From Mycobacterium adipatum (GTDB lineage: Bacteria; Actinomycetota; Actinomycetes; Mycobacteriales; Mycobacteriaceae), in NCBI RefSeq assembly GCF_001644575.1, contig NZ_CP015596.1, positions 4,278,001-4,342,000 of the forward strand: a stretch of DNA of 64,000 nt, given 5' to 3'. The translations under genes and the position numbers were made by a program. Of this stretch, positions 59,821 to 64,000 are shown in pieces (position 1 is the stretch's first letter; each line of letters begins with the position of its first letter). Under the pieces are notes generated by a model. It was given only the letters and a program-made list of their open reading frames with translations. It was not told where the DNA came from and did no database searches.

Positions 59821-61379
59821 TCGTTTTCGGAGGACTGTGTTCGGTTGGGGGATCAGCTAGCGAGGCTGGTTGATGCTGGGGTGCCGGTGAAAGAAGCCGC
59901 GGTCGTGATCGGGGTCTCGCGTGAGCGGTGTTATGCCATTCTGCGGGCGATCGGCCGGCCTGTCGGGTCGGCCCGTGGTCAGCGCGCGGTGGCCGACCGG
60001 GATGTCATCGTGGCCGTCTTCCAGGACAGCGGTTCGATCCTGCAGGCGGCTAAAGCGTGTGGGGTGTCGCATTCGACGGCACGCAAAATGTTGGTCGCCG
60101 AAGGGCTGGTCACCAGCGAAAAGATCCCGTGGGGCAAGCCCGAGGCGAAACGTCGGTGCGTGGAGCTGTTCGAGCAGGGCTGGTCCACCGAGCGAGCCGC
60201 GCGGGAGGTCGGTGTCAACGTGCGGACCGCGCGGGACTGGCGCAAAGGGATCCGGCACGTCAACAACACGCGGATTCACTCCGATGGGCTGGTCGTGGAC
60301 TACACCAAAAAGACCGTCTACAAACAGCCGGTGAGCAATCTGATCTGCGATGACACCGGGCGACCGGCCATCGGTGACCGGTACTTGTCGGTCCAGGACC
60401 GTGTGGCCATCGCCGACGGAATGCTCGGCAAGCAGTCGCTGCGCACCATCGCCAAACGGATCGGCAAGAACGTGTCCACGGTGTCACGGGAGATTCGTGC
60501 TCGCAGCGTTGATGGCTGCTATCTGCCTTATCACGCCGATCGGGCGGCCGCCGAAGCCCGGGCTCGGCCCAAACAGTCCAAACTGGTCGTCAACGCGGTC
60601 CTGCAGGAAGCGGTTGAAGAAGGTCTGTCGCGCAAGCTGTCACCGGAGCAGATCTCCCATCGCCTCCGTCGGGATCATCCCGACGACGAGAGCATGCGGG
60701 TGAGCCACGAAACGATCTACCAAGCCCTCTACTTCCAGGCTCGCGGTGGCCTTAAAAGGGAAGTGGCTCACGCACTTCGGACCGGTCGCACCAGACGTAA
60801 ACCGCAGCGCAAGGAAAGTGAACGCTATCAACGCTTCGTCGATCCGATGGTGATGATCAGTGATCGTCCTGCCGAGGTGGCCGACCGTGCGGTTCCTGGA
60901 CATTGGGAAGGAGACCTGATCACCGGTGAGAAGAACCAGACTGCGATCGGCACCCTGGTTGAGCGATCGACGCGCTACACCATGCTGGTACACCTGCCGG
61001 GCAGCCACGACGCCGAATCCGTACGCGACGCACTGATTGCGACCATGAGCACGCTTCCAGCGCATCTGCGTGGATCGCTGACCTGGGATCAGGGCGCCGA
61101 GATGGCAGGGCACAAACAGTTCGCCATGGCTACAGACATGGCGGTGTACTTCTGCGATCCGGCCAGCCCCTGGCAGCGCGGCAGCAACGAGAACACCAAC
61201 GGCCTATTGCGCCAGTACTTCCCAAAAGGCACGGACCTGAGCGTGTTCGGGCCCGAAGATCTCGAACACGTCGCCCAGGAACTCAATGGCCGCCCACGCA
61301 AAACGCTCGGCTGGGATACCCCAGCCGAGCGCCTGCGTGATCTACTACTGGCCAATTAACCAGCAGTGTTGCAACGACC
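59779..61379 (+). mobile_element. IS30-family insertion sequence
   Basis: About 1601 bp bounded by terminal inverted repeats GGTCGTCGCAACACT (59779-59793) and the complement of GGTCGTTGCAACACT (61365-61379), matching at 14 of 15 positions. It carries one intact transposase gene on the plus strand. No target duplication is evident (left flank ACAT, right flank CCTA), so the exact ends may be a base or two off. It lies between etfA and the GNAT gene, adjacent genes in M. tuberculosis. Confidence 0.85.
59818..61359 (+). CDS. IS30-family transposase
   Basis: A 513-residue DDE transposase, apparently intact. N-terminal helix-turn-helix domains (DAGVPVKEAAVVIGVSRERC; ERAAREVGVNVRTARDW; LRTIAKRIGKNVSTVSREIR) precede the catalytic core with Asp366 (GHWEGDLITG), Asp424 (LTWDQGAEM) and Glu458 (SPWQRGSNENTNGLLRQYFP), the DD(33)E spacing of IS30. 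GAGAGG lies 11 nt before the ATG, but the start is buried in the hairpin at 59776-59820. The length is above the usual 320-400, owing to an extra N-terminal region. Confidence 0.93.
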   Translation: MSFSEDCVRLGDQLARLVDAGVPVKEAAVVIGVSRERCYAILRAIGRPVGSARGQRAVADRDVIVAVFQDSGSILQAAKACGVSHSTARKMLVAEGLVTSEKIPWGKPEAKRRCVELFEQGWSTERAAREVGVNVRTARDWRKGIRHVNNTRIHSDGLVVDYTKKTVYKQPVSNLICDDTGRPAIGDRYLSVQDRVAIADGMLGKQSLRTIAKRIGKNVSTVSREIRARSVDGCYLPYHADRAAAEARARPKQSKLVVNAVLQEAVEEGLSRKLSPEQISHRLRRDHPDDESMRVSHETIYQALYFQARGGLKREVAHALRTGRTRRKPQRKESERYQRFVDPMVMISDRPAEVADRAVPGHWEGDLITGEKNQTAIGTLVERSTRYTMLVHLPGSHDAESVRDALIATMSTLPAHLRGSLTWDQGAEMAGHKQFAMATDMAVYFCDPASPWQRGSNENTNGLLRQYFPKGTDLSVFGPEDLEHVAQELNGRPRKTLGWDTPAERLRDLLLAN

Positions 61380-61431
61380 CCTAGAAACCGCCTGCGTTCC
61401 GGGGCGCCTTTCGAACTGCAGAGAGCGGGAT

Positions 61432-62388
61432 CTAACCCTTGCGGGCCTTGACCGCCTCGGTCAGCTGCGGGGTGACCTTGAACAGGTCGCCGACGATGCC
61501 GAGGTCGGCGATCTCGAAGATCGGCGCCTCTTCGTCCTTGTTGACCGCGATGATGGTCTTCGAGGTCTGCATGCCGGCCCGGTGCTGGATGGCACCGGAG
61601 ATGCCCAGCGCGATGTAGAGCTGCGGGGACACCGTCTTGCCGGTCTGACCGACCTGGAACTGCCCGGCGTAGTAACCGGAGTCGACGGCGGCGCGCGATG
61701 CACCGACGGCGGCGCCGAGCGAATCGGCGAGCTCCTCGACGATCTTGAAGTTCTCCTCGCTGCCCACGCCGCGGCCACCGGCGACCACGACGCTGGCCTC
61801 GGTGAGCTCCGGACGGTCACCGGCGACGACCGGCTCGCGGGAGGTGATCTTCGTCGCATTCTCGGCCTGGGCGGGCACCTCGACGCTGACGACCTCGCCG
61901 GCGCCCTCGGCCGGGGCTGCCTCGACGGCACCCGGACGGACGGTGATCACCGGGAGTTCACCGGTGGCCTGGGCGTCGACGGTGAAGGCACCACCGAAGA
62001 TGGAGTGCACGCCCACTCCGCCTTCCTTGATCTCGACGACGTCGACCAGCAGGCCCGAGCCCAGGCGCGCGGCCAGCCGGCCGGCGACTTCCTTGCCCTC
62101 GGCATTGGCGGCGATCACGACGGCCGCGGGTGCGGCCGACTCGGCCAGCGCGGCGAGCACGTCGACCTTCGGGGTGACCAGGAAGTTGTCCACGTCGGCG
62201 GACTCTGCGACGTAGATCTTGGCGGCACCGGCGGCCTTGAGACCATCGGTGAGACCGGCGGCGGTGCCCTCGGGGCCCACCACGACCGCAGACGGCTCGC
62301 CCAGCACGCGGGCGGCGGTGATCAGTTCGGTGCTGACCTTCTTCAGGGCACCTTCGGCGTGCTCGACGAGCACAAGTACTTCAGCCAT
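61432..62388 (-). CDS. etfA: Electron transfer flavoprotein alpha subunit
   Basis: FAD-binding subunit that carries electrons from acyl-CoA dehydrogenases to the respiratory chain. The 318-residue protein begins [19 protein letters not shown] and has the C-terminal FAD domain [40 protein letters not shown] and [20 protein letters not shown]. It follows etfB by 44 nt. In M. tuberculosis the pair is called fixA/fixB. Downstream lies the right arm of the split palindrome and the IS30 element. Confidence 0.96.
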   Translation of the reverse strand: MAEVLVLVEHAEGALKKVSTELITAARVLGEPSAVVVGPEGTAAGLTDGLKAAGAAKIYVAESADVDNFLVTPKVDVLAALAESAAPAAVVIAANAEGKEVAGRLAARLGSGLLVDVVEIKEGGVGVHSIFGGAFTVDAQATGELPVITVRPGAVEAAPAEGAGEVVSVEVPAQAENATKITSREPVVAGDRPELTEASVVVAGGRGVGSEENFKIVEELADSLGAAVGASRAAVDSGYYAGQFQVGQTGKTVSPQLYIALGISGAIQHRAGMQTSKTIIAVNKDEEAPIFEIADLGIVGDLFKVTPQLTEAVKARKG

Positions 62389-62432
62389 GTGTGTCTATGT
62401 CCTTTGTGAAATGAATGTTCGGGGGGCCGCTG

Positions 62433-63224
62433 CTAGATCAGCTTCTGGGAGACCAGGTACTCGGCGACCTTCTTGCCGCCCTCGCCCTCGTCGGTGACCT
62501 TCTCGCCGGCCGTCTTCGGGGGCTTGGGGGTCGAGGAGAGCACCTTGGAACCGGCGTTGGCCACGCCGACCTCGTCGGCCTCGACACCGATCTCGGCCAG
62601 CGTCAGGACGGTGACTTCCTTCTTCTTGGCGGCCATGATGCCCTTGAAGGACGGGAAGCGCGGTTCGTTGATCTTCTCGTTGACGCTGACCACGGCGGGC
62701 AGCGACGCCTCGAGGCCGAACACGCCGTCGTCGGTCTCGCGCTCGGCGGTGACCTTGCCGCCTTCGACGTTCAGCTTGCGCACGTGGGTCAGCTGCGGCA
62801 GTCCCAGGTACTCGGCGATGACGGCGGGCACGGCACCGCCGACACCGTCGGTGGCCTCGTTACCGGCGATGACCAGCTCGGTGCCCTCGATGGTGCCCAG
62901 CGCGCGGGCCAGCGCCCAGCCCGTCTGGACCAGGTCGGAGCCGTGCAGACCGTCGTCCTTGAGGTGCACGGCCTTGTCGGCGCCCATGGACAGCGCCTTG
63001 CGGATGGCCTCGGTGGCGCGCTCGGGACCGGCGGTGAGCACGGTCACCGTGCTGTCGCCACCCTCACGTTCCTTGATGAGCAACGCTTCTTCGACGGCAC
63101 GCTCGTTGATCTCGTCGAGCACGGCGTCGGCGGCTTCCCGGTCCAGGGTCCAGTCACCCTCGGACAGCTTGCGCTCGGACCAAGTGTCAGGGACCTGCTT
63201 GATCAGGACCACGATGTTTGTCAT
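62433..63224 (-). CDS. etfB: Electron transfer flavoprotein beta subunit
   Basis: AMP-binding subunit of ETF, 263 residues (MTNIVVLIKQVPDTWSERKL; VIAGNEATDGVGGAVPAVIAEYLG; VVSVNEKINEPRFPSFKGIMAAKKK). First gene of the etfBA unit, divergent from a methyltransferase with a 198-bp gap. GAGGAGG lies about 14 nt upstream of the ATG, farther than ideal. A palindrome at 63298-63313 in the gap may be an operator. Confidence 0.96.
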   Translation of the reverse strand: MTNIVVLIKQVPDTWSERKLSEGDWTLDREAADAVLDEINERAVEEALLIKEREGGDSTVTVLTAGPERATEAIRKALSMGADKAVHLKDDGLHGSDLVQTGWALARALGTIEGTELVIAGNEATDGVGGAVPAVIAEYLGLPQLTHVRKLNVEGGKVTAERETDDGVFGLEASLPAVVSVNEKINEPRFPSFKGIMAAKKKEVTVLTLAEIGVEADEVGVANAGSKVLSSTPKPPKTAGEKVTDEGEGGKKVAEYLVSQKLI

Positions 63225-63297
63225 GACTGTGGTTCGTCCTCCTCGATGAGGCCGGCAGCCGGCCTGGGCATATCACGTTTCGTCCAACGGCCACCAT

Positions 63298-63313
63298 GTT
63301 ACTCGCGGGTAAC
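63298..63313. promoter_or_regulatory. Operator-like palindrome upstream of etfBA
   Basis: GTTAC-TCGCGG-GTAAC is a perfect 5-bp inverted repeat 73 nt upstream of etfB. Palindromes of this size are typical of TetR-family sites near fatty-acid catabolic genes; which protein binds is unknown. A second palindrome, AGGCCGGC-A-GCCGGCCT, is at 63249-63265. Confidence 0.4.
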
Positions 63314-63422
63314 TTTGACGGCGCGCAAGGACACCATAACCGGTCAGTTGGTTCGCTCAGACCCCACGGTCACCCAGGGCATCCGTTCGCGAACCGGCCA
63401 TTACGGGTTAGCCTGCCTTCCA

Positions 63423-64000
63423 ATGAGCACAATCGGTTCCGTCGACAGCACCGGCCCGGGTGATCCCCTGCCTCTCACCGGCGAGCGCACGATTCCCGGC
63501 CTGGCCGAGGAGAACTACTGGTTCCGCCGCCACGAGGTCGTCTATCAGCGCCTCGCCGACCGCTGTGCCGGTCGCGACGTACTGGAGGCCGGGCCCGGCG
63601 AGGGGTACGGCGCGGATCTGATCGCCGATCGCGCGCGCAGTGTCACCGGGGTGGATTACGACGAGCAGGCCGTCGCCCACATCCGGGCGAAATACCCGCG
63701 GGTGCAGATGCACCTGGGCAATCTGGCGGACCTGCCACTGGCCGACGACTCGGTCGATGTGGTGGTCAACTTCCAGGTCATCGAGCATCTGTGGGACCAG
63801 GGCCAGTTCGTCGCCGAATGTGCCCGCGTGCTGCGCCCGGGCGGGCAGCTGCTGATGTCCACCCCCAACCGGATCACCTTCTCGCCCGGGCGCGACACCC
63901 CGCTCAACCCGTTTCACACCCGCGAACTGAATGCCCGCGAGCTCACCGAGCTGCTGCACGAGGGCGGCTTCCGGGTGGACGCCATGCTCGGGGTCTTCCA
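63423..64000 (+). CDS. SAM-dependent methyltransferase (partial, runs off the window)
   Basis: Class I methyltransferase, first 192 codons visible. It begins MSTIGSVDSTGPGDPLPL, with SAM motif I VLEAGPGEGYGADL, the acidic VTGVDYDEQAV, NFQVIEHLWDQGQF and LRPGGQLLMSTPNR. By position it matches Rv3030, which has been assigned to methylation of 6-O-methylglucose lipopolysaccharides. TAGCCT at 63409-63414 lies 8 nt before ATG 63423, so the mRNA has little or no leader. It is divergent from etfBA. The 3' end is outside the window. Confidence 0.9.
   Translation, partial: MSTIGSVDSTGPGDPLPLTGERTIPGLAEENYWFRRHEVVYQRLADRCAGRDVLEAGPGEGYGADLIADRARSVTGVDYDEQAVAHIRAKYPRVQMHLGNLADLPLADDSVDVVVNFQVIEHLWDQGQFVAECARVLRPGGQLLMSTPNRITFSPGRDTPLNPFHTRELNARELTELLHEGGFRVDAMLGVF

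Larger units (their letters stand above)
59743..61413. repeat. Palindrome split by the IS30 element
   Basis: CGAAAGGCGCCCCGGAAC at 59743-59760 and its exact reverse complement at 61396-61413 lie on either side of the IS30 element. Closer in, GCGGGCGGGTT (59763-59773) and AACCGCCTGC (61386-61395) also nearly pair. Before insertion these would have been a strong hairpin between etfA and the GNAT gene, probably a terminator. Confidence 0.8.

Noticed and set aside
59770..61385. Target-site duplication of the IS30 element
   Set aside because: The bases next to the two terminal repeats (CAT and CCT) are not a convincing direct repeat.

Overview
The window comes from a high-GC actinobacterium, almost certainly a fast-growing or environmental mycobacterium (Mycobacterium/Mycolicibacterium). 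Gene order follows, as I recall it, the M. tuberculosis stretch Rv2976c to Rv3030 (ung, thiL, ddl, gpsA, fbiD, ppk, mutT1, hupB, leuDC, gltX, leuB, serA, ilvCNB, lppZ, gatB, pfkA, gatA, gatC, ligA, mnmA, cysteine desulfurase, etfAB). Codon use is strongly GC-rich, GTG starts are common, and many genes carry a TANNNT -10 box 6-8 nt upstream of the start codon, the mark of mycobacterial leaderless mRNAs.

Layout. 1-1167 is a lower-GC edge with one two-TM hypothetical gene. 1323-11791 holds repair and housekeeping genes (ung, thiL, ddl, gpsA, fbiD for F420, ppk, mutT1, hupB). 11996-14853 is leuCD with its divergent IclR regulator. 14912-17457 is an exported DUF1800/DUF1501 pair. 17524-20145 is a minus-strand unit FAH hydrolase - gltX - tRNA-Gln - tRNA-Glu ending in a T-tailed terminator. 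20223-27960 carries an MFS transporter with an operator-like palindrome, ahpCD, leuB and serA. 28015-31645 is the ilvBNC operon with a leader-peptide attenuator. 31708-43484 mixes lppZ, gatB, gatA, gatC and pfkA with a three-gene DyP peroxidase operon and a poxB-like gene that M. tuberculosis lacks at this place. 44288-47845 is the DUF4178-DUF2617-DUF4247-DUF350-speE cluster, which I recall at a different locus in M. tuberculosis. 48404-58812 holds ligA, a newly noticed 48-codon ORF under an IdeR-like iron box, an epoxide hydrolase, an acyl-CoA ligase, a MetE-like protein, mnmA, a cysteine desulfurase and an acyltransferase. 58809-63224 is an N-acyltransferase, a complete IS30-family element and etfAB. 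A divergent SAM methyltransferase runs off the right edge.

Functional links. Branched-chain amino acid synthesis is spread over leuCD, leuB and ilvBNC, each with its own visible control signals. The non-discriminating GluRS, tRNA-Gln and GatCAB together form the indirect Gln-tRNAGln route. MnmA and the cysteine desulfurase overlap and form the sulfur relay for tRNA 2-thiouridine.

The points most worth a second look are the ilvB attenuator, the iron-box small ORF upstream of ligA, the IS30 copy sitting inside a palindrome, the DyP operon, and the series of long perfect palindromes at convergent gene junctions.
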